A DNA stretch of 64,000 nucleotides from positions 1 through 64,000 of the forward strand of contig JAODUO010001178.1 in the NCBI GenBank assembly GCA_025642075.2. Direction: 5' to 3'. The translations under genes and the position numbers were made by a program. This DNA is from Ridgeia piscesae. Its lineage: Eukaryota > Annelida > Polychaeta > Sabellida > Siboglinidae. This document shows, one piece after another, positions 25,411-37,000 of this stretch; the stretch's first letter is position 1, and the number at the start of each line of letters is the position of its first letter. The notes under the pieces were generated by a model. It saw only the letters and a program-made list of their open reading frames with translations, was not told where the DNA came from and searched no databases.

Positions 25411-26756
25411 CAGTGGCGTAGCCAGGATTTAGCATCGGAGGGGGCCACTCGACAGCTAACTGTTCGGCAAAACCGTTCTCAGAAGGCGTCAAAGTTAGAA
25501 AGTTAGACAGAAATACCTCATTATTAAAGAGACACGAACACAAAGCCCCTATATAGCATCGGCCTATAGCCAGCCACCACATTCCTCTCGCTACCCTCCC
25601 AAACCTACTGACAAAGATCATGATATATACCAACATATAGTCACTTACTCTGAAGAAACAACAAGTAAACATCCCTACCTTAACATAGATGGTATGTGTG
25701 GCTTTGGCGTTCAATCAGTAACTTCACAACATGTAACGTTGCCTATTACGATTTATAAATTCACGATAGGAAGTCGCATTTTGCCAGTGCAAAATCCACT
25801 AGATTAAATTATTGCTTTGGTTACAGTGAGGATTACATTCAGGGCATACGCATGGAGGAAAGTCGAATGGGTGATGGGAGATAGACGCATATCAGGTAAA
25901 CGTAAAGGAAATGTGCTCAGCTCAGTGTTACTCCGGCATACATGAATGCACTAGAGACGATGGCACTAACATGGAAACAACAAGAGAAGGTCTAGGTTTG
26001 CGAGGGAAAAAACAACCTCGTAAGCCTAATCGTGGGAGTTAAGAGAGCTGATAAGAGAAAATGGATTAAATGAGAGTGGAGATTGGAGTGAAGGAAAGTT
26101 CTAAGAAGAAATTGGCGATGAGTACATGGGCTGGTAACTGAGTGATTAAAAACTGGCATAGAGCAGATGCCCGGAAAGTGAAGAGGAAATGGAGGCAACG
26201 AAGACCAACATTGCGATGGGGGATTGCATTAAAAGTGATCTAGATAGAGTAGAAGAATGGAAGAAATGATAGATAGAAAGAATTGGAAACGGCTGACAGA
26301 GAACGTAGTAAGAAAAAAGTGAGTGAAAGAAAATGGAAAAGGAATTCATGGTTTTATTTTCTTGAATATGAATGGAATTTATATTCAAGAAAATAATAAT
26401 AACAAAATGTAATTTCACCCTAGTTTAATAACCGGGCAACTATTATTCTGAATCCTTAATAACCATTAGCCGTCATGCACATTGAGCATATAATGACATT
26501 GTCATTGCTCTGTCAACTCTTATGCTGCAGCCAGCGACAGAAGTAGAGAATTCCTAATTGAATCCTATTTGAATTATGACAATTATTTTACGAAAGGGTA
26601 GGACTGGGAAAGAAATTCTTACACCTGTATCCTGAAACTCTTTGTATCTTGTGACTCTATGAATCAGGCGCCCAGTTATTGGTTCTCCGTTGCCCACCAT
26701 TATATATTTCCGGGATTGGGGGTCATGGCCCCCTGCCCCCCTCTGGCTACGCCACA
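25411..26756. mobile_element. Non-autonomous hAT-like element with perfect 8-bp target duplication
   Basis: The left end CAGTGGCGTAGCCAGG (25411) and the right end CTGGCTACGCCAC (to 26756) are inverted copies. GTGCGCCA occurs directly outside both ends (25403-25410 and 26757-26764), a perfect 8-bp target-site duplication as made by hAT transposases. The element encodes no transposase. Its interior carries a LINE 3' fragment (25815-26320). It sits beside a CR1/L2-like LINE relic. Confidence 0.85.
25815..26330 (+). pseudogene. LINE C-terminal fragment inside the hAT-like element
   Basis: Plus-strand reading with frameshifts gives AYAWRKVEWVMGDRRIS, then KGNVLSSV, TPAYMNALETMALT, LIVGVKRADKRKW and near the end NWKRLTENVVRKK. 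This order matches the tail of non-LTR retrotransposon polymerase ORFs (the WRKVEG...DRRIS...PACLYG...RADRR...WKRL series). It is dead and 5'-truncated. Its clade appears close to the fragment at 5600-6330. Confidence 0.75.
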
Positions 26757-26764
26757 GTGCGCCA

Positions 26765-28985
26765 GTGGCATCAGTCTTAGTACCCCTTGGCTGAGTGTCA
26801 AACCTCCACTGGCGGTCGAACCAAATTCCGATACTTCACCTTACGCGCTGCCTCGGTTCCTTTGATGAGGACTTATTGAAATTAATGTCGCTGCTACGCC
26901 GCATTCAGCTTCTTCTAATCCAAATGGTGACATTCCGAATGTCTATATGGCATGCAAAGATGTGGGCAACTTTAAAAAGGTCTAGGGGACAAGCCACATT
27001 TCAAAAGGTTTAATGGATACAGTCCCCATAAGACCTAGTGTACGTTTAACGTGCATTAAACAAATTAATGCAGGTGTTCTGCTAATTTATGTGTTACAAC
27101 TAATTATATACTACAATATATATAAACACATAAATAACGTGAACTATCATGTCAACACAGATCAATATCAATACAACTGGTATAATTAGTGACGTGTACA
27201 TGTACTGTCCCTGGTAATGTTACGGGTTGTACAGTTACGATACGTTACAGTCTAGGTGGTGGGGTCCAACAATTTTCAAATAACTGCGTGATATATGATA
27301 TATGCATGGCCTCTAGCATGTAAAGACTAATCTAAACATGTTAATTTAAAACTACTCGGATTAGCACGCACATTATGAAATATGAAGCAGAAGATGCTAA
27401 TGACTAAATTAGGCCCCTATGCGAGATGGTGCAGGGGGTATTTTCGTGCTCTTTTTATCGCTGTGATTCGTGATCAAGTGAAATTTGTTGAATATGATAA
27501 TCATACTATTTTCTACTTGAAACAAGTAATGGTATTTTCAGTGCGGAATGTGTGAACACCCAGATATCTTCCCTGTGAATTGTGATCCAGGACTCCCTGC
27601 ATTCCCTCCTATAACTGCCTACTTTTGTGTTCACGCCATCTAGCGGTCTGTTGTCTTTTGCGCAAGTCTTCGCGCGGCGGAATCGGAATTGTGGGGGATG
27701 ATATTTCGTAGGATCTTTGAAAAGAAACGTTTTATCGGTTAATAACGTACTGACGTGCATCAAAAGTAAGTTTGTTTCATAGCAGCAACTATGAGAAACG
27801 CCTACACCCTGAATATATAGAATACACGCAATTTTATGAGATATAAATGACAACAATGTGCTAAATTGTGTTTGTCTTTGGCTATGTCGTATCGTAGTTA
27901 GGGCCTGGCTGTGTCACGTGTGACAAGACAAACAAGGCGGTACCGACCGTAATCGTAATTAAGGGTATTCCTAGTTCCTACACACTTTAATATCCAGTCA
28001 ACACCATGCCATGCACCACTGTTTCAAATATTGCCCCTATCGTTTTGGGAATATGTTGGGCTGGGGACAATTGCTCAGCGCGCGGCGACAGGGTTTAGTT
28101 GCTCAAGTCAAGCCTAGGCCAGGGCCGGCGGGAGGCGTGGGGCTGGGCAACTGGCCACTGCCCCCATTGTCGGCAACTGGCCACAGTCCCCAGTGGCAAT
28201 GAGTTGTGAAATAAAAAGTGGACACTTGCTCAGTGGCAGAAATTTTTCATAAATGTAATCAATAAAAGTCATCTTTGTTACAATAATAATAACCTTAGGC
28301 CTGGGTGATGTAAATGTTTATTGATTTAAATAACACCATTTTTTTTAAATTAGTAAGATTAAGTCTAAGCTGTTGTACAATAAATTAACTTCAATTGTGC
28401 CTTTTCTTGTAAACATAATACATATATAGCTGTATGTTACAGTATGATCTCATATAAAATAGTAAATATAAATAAATAAATTATTTATGTAATAATGTTA
28501 TATAAATAATATTTTTGTAACAGCACTTAAATAATTCTGTAAAAGTAGAATTAATAAATTATTTTATGTACAAATGTCCAACATAATCTGACTTATTATC
28601 TAAAGTGTAAAACTATTTAGATAGTAAAATGTATAAGTTAGGCATAGGCTATTCTAAAAATAAATGAGTCTTCAATTTGCTCGTAAAACACCAACATTGT
28701 TGTAGTTGCACACATCTTTGGGTAATGAGTTCTATAATTTTGGTGCATCAACTTCGGTGCATCAACTTCATATGCCCGATCACCCAGAGTGTTCTTCTTT
28801 GTCCTGGGCATGACAAGTGTTCGGTCATCCTGTGATCTTAATCCATAATGGATGGTTCTAGGAATCATCATTTCAGATACAGATATGTAAAGAATTATAT
28901 GTCAATAGACATTATTTTGTATTTAATGCAAACAAATTTGGTAGACTCTGGCATATTAACTCTCATACACATCATCTGGTGTATT
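26765..28985. other. Non-coding stretch
   Basis: I see no gene. It contains a small GC-rich patch at 28075-28200 with a local repeat of CAACTGGCCAC (28148 and 28172) and then very AT-rich DNA to 28640. Short open frames have no supporting features. Confidence 0.35.
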
Positions 28986-28990
28986 ATGAC

Positions 28991-30230
28991 AGGGCTGGGG
29001 TCAATTAAAAAAGAATTGGAATTGATCAGTTCAATTCCAATTCAATTCCGGAATTGGAACGGGAATTGGAATTGAAAGATTTGGAACAAAATTAATTGAA
29101 TTGGAATTGAAAGAGTTTGAATTGGATCGGAATTGAAAGATTTTGAATTAAATTAAAATTGAATAAAAAGGAATTGAGCATCTGATATTTTACCAACAGT
29201 TGGGAGTATTGCTCTGCACAGGCAATGGTGTTTAATGACCAAGACAAGTTGGACAATGAAGCTGCTGGTCAAACATTACCCAGTAATTAATCAGTGGATG
29301 AAACTGATAAATGGGAAGTCAATTAGGCCTGTCCTACTGCCTTGTGTGAATGAGTGCTGGCTGGGGACTGCTTCAAAGAGCCTTTGAAATTGCCCAGATA
29401 ACAATCACACTTTGCCAATGTCACATACTAAGCAACTAATTATTAGGACTACACAGGTACCAGGAGTGAAGCCAGGATATATCCGTACAATCCAAAGTGT
29501 AAGCAGTTAAAATTCAAAGATTAAGCCCAGTGAAGACTGACAACACATGTAGATTATAACCACAATGTGACAACCATATAAATGTTATAAAATATATAAT
29601 TATATTTTACCCAGCCAAAACAACCCAGTAGCCACTCAGTGTTTTTTTTAATGTTCTTCCTAGCTACTCAGTCAGTTTGTAACACCTTGCCTGTATTGAT
29701 GTATAAACACTGGTTTATGCAGTGAAATATTTTGAGTTAATTGTTTATCTTATTTCTGCCTGCTTCATTACGCTAAGTGTCAGTGAGTCAAAAGTCAAAA
29801 CCATGTTAATGAGCTGATCTTGTGTTTCAACAAAATTATTGTTAAGTAGTTGATGTCAGAACGAGAGCAAACTCAGTAGAACTTGGACATTGCAATTATG
29901 CACTGAATCCAGTGATGTCTGGATTAAAATGCAATGCAATAAAATGTCACTGAATGAATTAATTTGGTTTTGGTGGTTATGTGTGTGTGTTATATAATAA
30001 TTATATAAATACATCAACACATCACACGCTGTATCACCCCCGTGTATGCACATTAATCGTATAATATTATGGTTAACTTTTGTTATGTGAATTGGAGCGG
30101 GAATTGGAATTGAATGATTCTAGATGGAATTGGAATTGGAAAAAATTTAATTGAAAGAAAGTGAATTGGAATTGAATAAAAGGAATTGCAATGAATTGGA
30201 ATTGAACAAATCTAATTGATACCAGCCCTG
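28991..30230. mobile_element. hAT-like MITE with GGAATTGAA subterminal repeats
   Basis: The ends are (C)AGGGCTGGGGTCAATTA at 28990 and TAATTGATACCAGCCCTG at 30213-30230, inverted with one indel. The flanks are ATTATGAC (28983-28990) and TTTATGAC (30231-30238), a 7/8 match for an 8-bp duplication. Both subterminal regions (28995-29175 and 30090-30215) are packed with GAATTGGAATTGAA-type repeats, typical of hAT transposase-binding subterminal DNA. No transposase frame is present. A diverged copy of the target region without the insertion lies at about 32040-32080 (TGATGACCTG). Confidence 0.8.
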
Positions 30231-31040
30231 TTTATGACCTGAAATAAACTGCAAACACAAGTGACACCCATTTTCATGGCATAATTGACGATATCTATGA
30301 TTTGGGAAGAAATTTTTCTCGTTTTATATCCGTCCAGTGATATTTCTACCCGTCCAAAATTTGTTAAAATATACTTGTCCCAAAGATGTGTGGAAGGACC
30401 TCTAGTCTCTTCTCTACATAAAACTGACCTCACTGACAACATAACTTACTTGTGCACTCAAAACTGTAAATTTTATCAGACTTTTAAAACTGTAAAATCC
30501 GGTAAATTTGACAATTTTAGAAATGTTGGTTTACTCCCATTAATATTACCAGTAGATTTAGATTTAGTTATCACAGTGGTGTTTGAAACTTATTTTATCA
30601 TGGAAACCTAAACCATGTCCAAATGAGGAATCGCTGTCAACACTTGTTTGGTATTAAAATTAAATGGCTTTGTTTACTAACTAATTATGTTTTTATTGAT
30701 TGTTAAATTAAGAACTGATAAGTTATATCTTAAGTAAAAATATATACTAGATACCTCTGATTGACATGTGTATTTAAAAATAATGATATATCTCTATTCT
30801 ATATTGTCTGTATTTATCTGTCTGTATTTATTTATCTATTGGTATATTTATTAAATTTTTATTTTCTTAATTATTAATATTTTATGAGGACCACATTGGA
30901 AATTAATGTACATAATTTTAATGTGTTTATACTCGGTAATATATATTATGCTTATTCTTTTATTTGCTTTTGCATCTAAACCATGTTTTATTGTCATGTA
31001 TGTAAGTTTTTACCAAATAAACTCAATCAATCAGTTCCCA
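30231..31040 (+). repeat. Interspersed repeat, copy sharing sequence with 31930-32250
   Basis: 30231-30460 (ATGACCTGAAATAAACTGCA, CCATTTTCATGGCATAA, CCCGTCCAAAATTTG) is a diverged copy of 32050-32250. The far end near 31000-31035 (CCAAATAAACTCAATCAATC) looks like a retroelement tail with AATAAA and short TCAA repeats. No coding domain is recognised in between. Confidence 0.5.
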
Positions 31041-31276
31041 TGGATTCACTTGGTTTGTTCAATGTGGACTGGCTGACCTAATGAGTTAATAGGGCGTGCA
31101 AGTCTCGCGTGCGAAAACGAGAGTTGGGGGCAGGAGGTCCATATACTCCATGTTAACATATAGGACTTTGTTTTGTTTTGGTCGTAATAATCGAACTGTC
31201 CCGAAATAGCGTATTTCAGTTATATTGTCCGAAGGATTATTACAAGCAGAAGCAGTGGAACATTTTGCCGGTGACA

Positions 31277-31800
31277 ATGATCACGGAAATCATGAATTTT
31301 AATCAATTATTATGGTGGTTGCCATGGCAATAGCGGCAAGTACTTGTGTTTGGCGATCTTGACTAATAACGAAGAGTGCCAGTTTTCGCGCAGATAACCT
31401 GTTTGGGCCAAACGTATACATGTGTTATGATTATGTGCATTTAGACAACTTGTCAGATATAAGTGCTTATCGAAACCACAACGTACAGCAATGTAAAACG
31501 CAAATCCCGTAAAAGACACATACAGCCTAGCATCGTGTCGATTATCTGCACTACGTAAATCGCTATGTGTCTATGATAGTGTGGTAAACTCAATATTAAA
31601 TCGGACATTTAAGATAAGAAACGTATAACACAAGATATTTATGAACTGATTTTCCTAGTATTCATCAGTCGGAAGCTACAACTGTCATCCATCGTTAGAA
31701 TATTATTCTTGTGTCCAGTCCCCAATTAGTCTCGCTTAGTCCCCAATAAGCTCCAGTCGCGCGGAGTCACGCCATGTATCGTGACCCACTTGCAGGCCCT
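31277..31800 (+). repeat. Dispersed repeat, copy 2 (about 520 bp)
   Basis: Same-orientation match to 8857-9370 with point changes and a short internal duplication near 31720-31750 (GTCCCCAAT repeated). See copy 1 for shared blocks. Confidence 0.85.
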
Positions 31801-31929
31801 ATTGCCCTCAGTCTGTCTTGATACCCCAGTGTTTACTGAATGAGCCCACCAGTAGGAAGTGTCACTTAGTTGTGTCAGTGGAGATTAATAACTTCACTGT
31901 TCATCTGTATCCTTTGTTTACTTAGCCCT

Positions 31930-32260
31930 GCCCTCTTTGGCCTTGGTGGCCCCAGGGTTTTATGCATGAAAAAATTAGTGCCAGTCACACATATTTTGGT
32001 GGACACATGGATGTTAACTGTTAAGCCAGTTTACAAACTTTTAAATGTGTCTGATGACCTGGAATGGACTACAAACACACATGTGATACCATTTTCACTC
32101 ACTTTCAAGGCATAACTAACAATATCTATAGTTTTCGGAAGACTTTTGCTCCTTAATTTTTTTACCCCTCCACAACCCGTCCACCATATTTATACCCATC
32201 CATATTCGTTTTTTAAACCCGTCCAAATGACGGGTGGACGGGTCTCTACATAAAGCTATG
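31930..32260 (+). repeat. Diverged copy of the 28.9-30.4 kb repeat, without the hAT insertion
   Basis: Matches 30231-30460 and, more weakly, the DNA left of 28990. It therefore shows the arrangement before the hAT-like element inserted. It contains CCCGTCC motifs in a short row (32175-32245). Confidence 0.55.
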
Positions 32261-32499
32261 GGTGGCCCCCTGGCTCACCTCGCCACAGAGTGCCTGGGGC
32301 CCAGGGATGATCTAGGACTGTTTTCACAATGGGTCGGATTATCCATGGGAAAACCAGCACGCAAGTGAGGTTCTTTGATAATTTTTTTGCTATTATTAAT
32401 ATTTTTTTAAGTATACTATTATCCAGTTATTGTATGTTGGCGTTGAAGGTATCAATGCTTCAGTAATTTTAATACTGACTATTAAGCTTGACTTTAGCA

Positions 32500-32640
32500 T
32501 GCACAGTGCACACACATGCACACACACACGCATGCACGCACGTATGCATGTATGCACACACCCATGCATGCACGCACGTATGCATGTATGCACACACCCA
32601 TGCATGCACGCATGTATGCATGTATGCACATAAACATGTA
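32500..32640. repeat. Short CATGCACG/CATGTATG minisatellite, 36-bp period
   Basis: Three imperfect units built from GCATGTATGCACACACCCAT and CATGCACGCACGTA. It reads open in several frames on both strands because the period is a multiple of three. Not coding. Confidence 0.85.
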
Positions 32641-32838
32641 CATGCTAAATTTTGCATCTTTAACAATTATATATTACAAATTATCAGTAAGTTTTTAATA
32701 TTATTTTGTCATTAAAGTTTCTCATTTGTGACAATGACCATAGTCTGGTAAAGTCAATACAACTTTTTATTGCTGTTGCCTTTATCTTTACCAAGATTAT
32801 TTTTAATCTTGCCAAAATCATGTGAATTACCGGAGGTC

Positions 32839-32985
32839 AAAAGCAGATATTTGAGGTGCAGCATTGACTTATAAATCTTAGTTGTTATTATCTAAGTTAT
32901 CTATATTGCCATATACTCAGATAACTTAGATAATAACAACTAAGATTTATAAGTCAATGCTGCTGCCCTCAAATATCTGCTTTAA
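32839..32985. repeat. Near-perfect hairpin, about 62-bp arms and 16-nt loop
   Basis: The left arm 32839-32902 and right arm 32919-32985 are inverted copies (AGCAGATATTTGAGG ... CCTCAAATATCTGCT at the base; AGTTATCT/AGATAACT at the tip). The loop is ATATTGCCATATACTC-like. Only a few mismatches and one small indel are seen. It may be a fold-back MITE or a hairpin-RNA source; it is about twice the arm length of a typical animal pre-miRNA. Confidence 0.85.
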
Positions 32986-32989
32986 CTCT

Positions 32990-34080
32990 GGCTTTGAACT
33001 AATTTGTGTCAAATATAGTAACAATAAAAAAATGATTACAATGTACTCCATTAATGGAGCTTTGTAAATAAAAAAATCAATTATCCAAAACATTCTGGAT
33101 AGGATCAATATGCTAGTCACACCTCATTTAGTCATAAAAATGGGAAGGCCAATAAATTGTACATTGGCATAAATCTGTCTCCATGGGATGGAGTTGCTAT
33201 AGTTACAGAGGGTATGTACCAACAGGGTGCCAGTTCTTTCCATTGAACAGAATGGTTACAACGTGTCACATGACATGTTTACAGACATGGCTGACAGAGG
33301 TATGTAAAGAGGACGTTGTAACGTTTCCAATTTTTTCCAAATGGACCCTCCACCCACTCATCCACATCAATTTTTGTGGTTGATTTCTTTTTACAAAGAT
33401 CCTGAAAGTAAGCTATTTTATGTTTAGGTGGCACCTGCTGACATGCTGCAGTAACGCCCCCTACTGGAGACAGTGCACTGAAGACAGTACAGTTGAGTAA
33501 AGTTTTGTGTCACTTATTGAAGCTTTTAGTATTTATAATCCCAATTTAGATAATAAATTATTATAAATATCTTTGTCATTGACATCTTATTTACACTGTT
33601 ATAATTACTCAATATTTTTGTCGAAGCATCTAAAATTTATGACTTACGTTTTACTGGTTTAATTAATAAATATTATATTGTTAAAAGTAATATATTTTTA
33701 AGTGGTAGTTCATTGGACTCTATGATATGGACTTTATGATATGGACCTACAAATGCATTTATAGTTAAATATATATTACAATCATTTCCAGTATAAAGTG
33801 GTGTGTAGATCTAAAAGTGTTCATACATGTGTGCAGATTTATCTTAGGCACAGGCCTATGTACAGTAAACAATAATGCTCTGAATGATATTGTTTTCTTA
33901 AAATTTATTATTTTTAGTAGACCGCTGATCATTATGCTGCATAATAAATAATGCCTACAGTCCACAGGGAGAATATGTTCTTTGTCAAAAAGTGAAGTTC
34001 TGTTATTTACAGTCTAATGTTTGAATAAAGATCGGTTTTTGATAACAAGTAACGAAATATGTTTCAGAGTGAAGACGCCA
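32990..34080. other. Upstream region of PCED1
   Basis: AT-rich and without a recognised exon. The PCED1 promoter should lie near its right end, but no TATA box, CpG island or clear motif cluster is visible within 300 bases of the start codon at 34088. Confidence 0.35.
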
Positions 34081-34087
34081 CGTGGCT

Positions 34088-37000
34088 ATGGCAGACATCT
34101 TCCTAAGTGAAGATGTCACGAAGTTGTTCCACAATAAATTTGTGGTTGTCATCGGTGATTCTGGTAATATTGTTGCACCTAACAACACAATGCTTTCAAA
34201 TGACGCAGTGGCAGAAGTTAGTGATTGCGCTACTAAAATGTTGCTTCTTTACTTTGTCAGTACGATTACAATGTGAACATATAACACGAGAAATGTCAAA
34301 TTGTTGTTAAATTATTGACACGACACACAAGATTTTTATTAGCATAATTATTGATGCAATTTAAGCATTTTTTTTATTAGGGTAACGTTATATCTGTTGA
34401 TTGGCATCAACGTATAACTTGCAAAATACTCATCGCCTGGGAAGGGTAATTAACATGGTAGTTTGAATGAAAACGCATGGCTCACTGTTGTCATCTTCAT
34501 GGCTAGGCCAGAAGCAAAATATAGTGCTTAAGTTTATACTATGTGGTAGAGTGTGCTCCACTGACATGGGTGGACTGGCTAAAGAAATGCATGATTAGAG
34601 TTAGATTATAAATATAATTCACACACACGCACACGCACACGCACACGCACACACACAAGTAGGCGGTGTCACAGTCTGGCTGTCATGTGTTTGTTTGCAG
34701 TGATGCGGGGTGTCTACAAAGACATTGTACTCATGCTACAGCGGAATGAGTTTCTGAGCCAGGCAATGCTCAGGAGGAAGGTACTGCATCGCAGAGAACG
34801 TAGGAAATCAGAAACTGAGTTGGAATCAGGCGCTTCATGACCAGTGTTGTAGCTTAAATCGGTGCTTATTTGTCAAGACTACATGACTTCCCATACAAAA
34901 ATTGCTTTGATTTCCCATGCTCCATGAGGTGGCAGCACTTCTTAGCCTCACACACACCAGTCTGGGGAAGTAATGCTCTGCCAAAGTTGCTACCAGGGCA
35001 GCCTTACCCCAGAATAGGGTAGAGACGTTGACTGGCTCTCAGGCCAACTATGAAATAAAAATAAAATAAAGGTATACTTTTATTAAAGATATACTTTTAT
35101 AAGATAATACTACATATACTATTAAAAGTGTGCAACATTAAACTTATATTCGTACAAAAATGCAAATTTGCAGTTGTATATGATGCATTCAAAAGTTGGC
35201 TAAGTCGCCCGACTCTCTTCTCAGCGTAGTTACAAATCCGAGCAAGAGTCATTTAAACAAAACGACCAGTATAAAAAGTTTGCCTGGACATGTTGACAGG
35301 GAGAGCCAAGTCACTGCAACGATCAACTGATTGACATCGGGGAGATGACAAATAACAAGACATTCCGTGAGGTACGACAGTACCAGACAGGGTACCACCT
35401 CGTGAGGTACTACTTCGTCACGGGGTGCTACAACTCACACACACCTGCCTTGATTCGCGACCTCTCATCGGACCCCTACCCTGACGTCATCATCATGAAC
35501 AGTTGTCTCTGGGATGTCAGCAGGTTGGTCAGTCATTTGACAGTTGTCTCTGGGATGTCAGCAGGTTGGTCAGTCATTGTACAGTTGTCTCTGGGATGTC
35601 AGCAGGTTGGTCAGTCATTGAACAGTTGTCTCTGGGATGTCAGCAGGTTGGTCAGTCATTGTACAGTTGTCTCTGGGATGTCAGCAGGTTGGTCAGTCAT
35701 TGAACAGTTGTCTCTGGGACATCAGCAGGTTGGTCAGTCATTTGACAATTGTCTCTGGGATGTCAGCAGGTTGGTCAGTCATTGAACAGTTGTCTCTGGG
35801 ATGTCAGCAGGTTGGTCAGTCATTGAACAGTTGTCTCTGGGATGTCAGCAGGTTGGTCAGTCATTGAACAGTTGTCTCTGGGATGTCAGCAGGTTGGTCA
35901 GTCATTGAACAGTTGTCTCTGGGATGTCAGCAGGTTGGTCAGTCATTGTACAGTTGTCTCTGGGATGTCAGCAGGTTGGTCAGTCATTGAACAGTTGTCT
36001 CTGGGATGTCAGCAGGTTGGTCAGTCATTGAACAGTTGTCTCTGGGACGTCAGCAGGTTGGTCAGTCATTGAACAGTTGTCTCTGGGATGTCAGCAGGTT
36101 GGTCAGTCATTGTACAGTTGTCTCTGGGATGTCAGCAGGTTGGTCAGTCATTGAACAGTTGTCTCTGGGATGTCAGCAGGTTGGTCAGTCATTGAACAGT
36201 TGTCTCTGGGATGTCAGCAGGTTGGTCAGTCATTGTACAGTTGTCTCTGGGATGTCAGCAGGTTGGTCAGTCATTGAACAGTTGTCTCTGGGATGTCAGC
36301 AGGTTGGTCAGTCATTGTACAGTTGTCTCTGGGATGTCAGCAGGTTGGTCAGGCATTGTACAGTTGTCTCTGGGACATCAGCAGGTTGGTCAGTCATTGT
36401 ACAGTTGTCTCTGGGATGTCAGCAGGTTGGTCAGTCATTGTACAGTTGTCTCTGGGATATCAGCAGGTTGGTCAATCATTGTACAGTTGTCTCTGAGATG
36501 TCAGCAGGTTGGTCAGTCATTGAACAGTTGTCTCTGGGACATCAGCAGGTTGGTCAGTCATTGTACAGTTGTCTCTGGGATGTCAGCAGGTTGGTCAGTC
36601 ATTGAACAGTTGTCTCTGGGATGTCAGCAGGTTGGTCAGTCATTGAACAGTTGTCTCTGGGATGTCAGCAGGTTGGTCAGTCATTGAACAGTTGTCTCTG
36701 GGATGTCAGCAGGTTGGTCTGTCATTGAACAGTTGTCTCTGGGACATCAGCAGGTTGGTCAGTCATTTGACAATTGTCTCTGGGATGTCAGCAGGTTGGT
36801 CAGTCATTTGACAGTTGTCTCTGGGACGTCAGCAGGTTGGTCAGTCATTGAACAGTTGTCTCTGGGATGTCAGCAGGTTGGTCAGTCATTCAACAGTTGT
36901 CTCTGGGATGTCAGCAGGTTGGTCAGTCATTTGACAATTGTCTCTGGGATGTCAGCAGGTTGGTCAGTCATTTGACAGTTGTGTCTGGGATGTCAGCAGG

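Noticed and set aside
30285..30611. 108-codon open frame after the hAT-like element
   Set aside because: It lies in a repeat that also occurs at 31930-32250, and the frame is not conserved in that copy.
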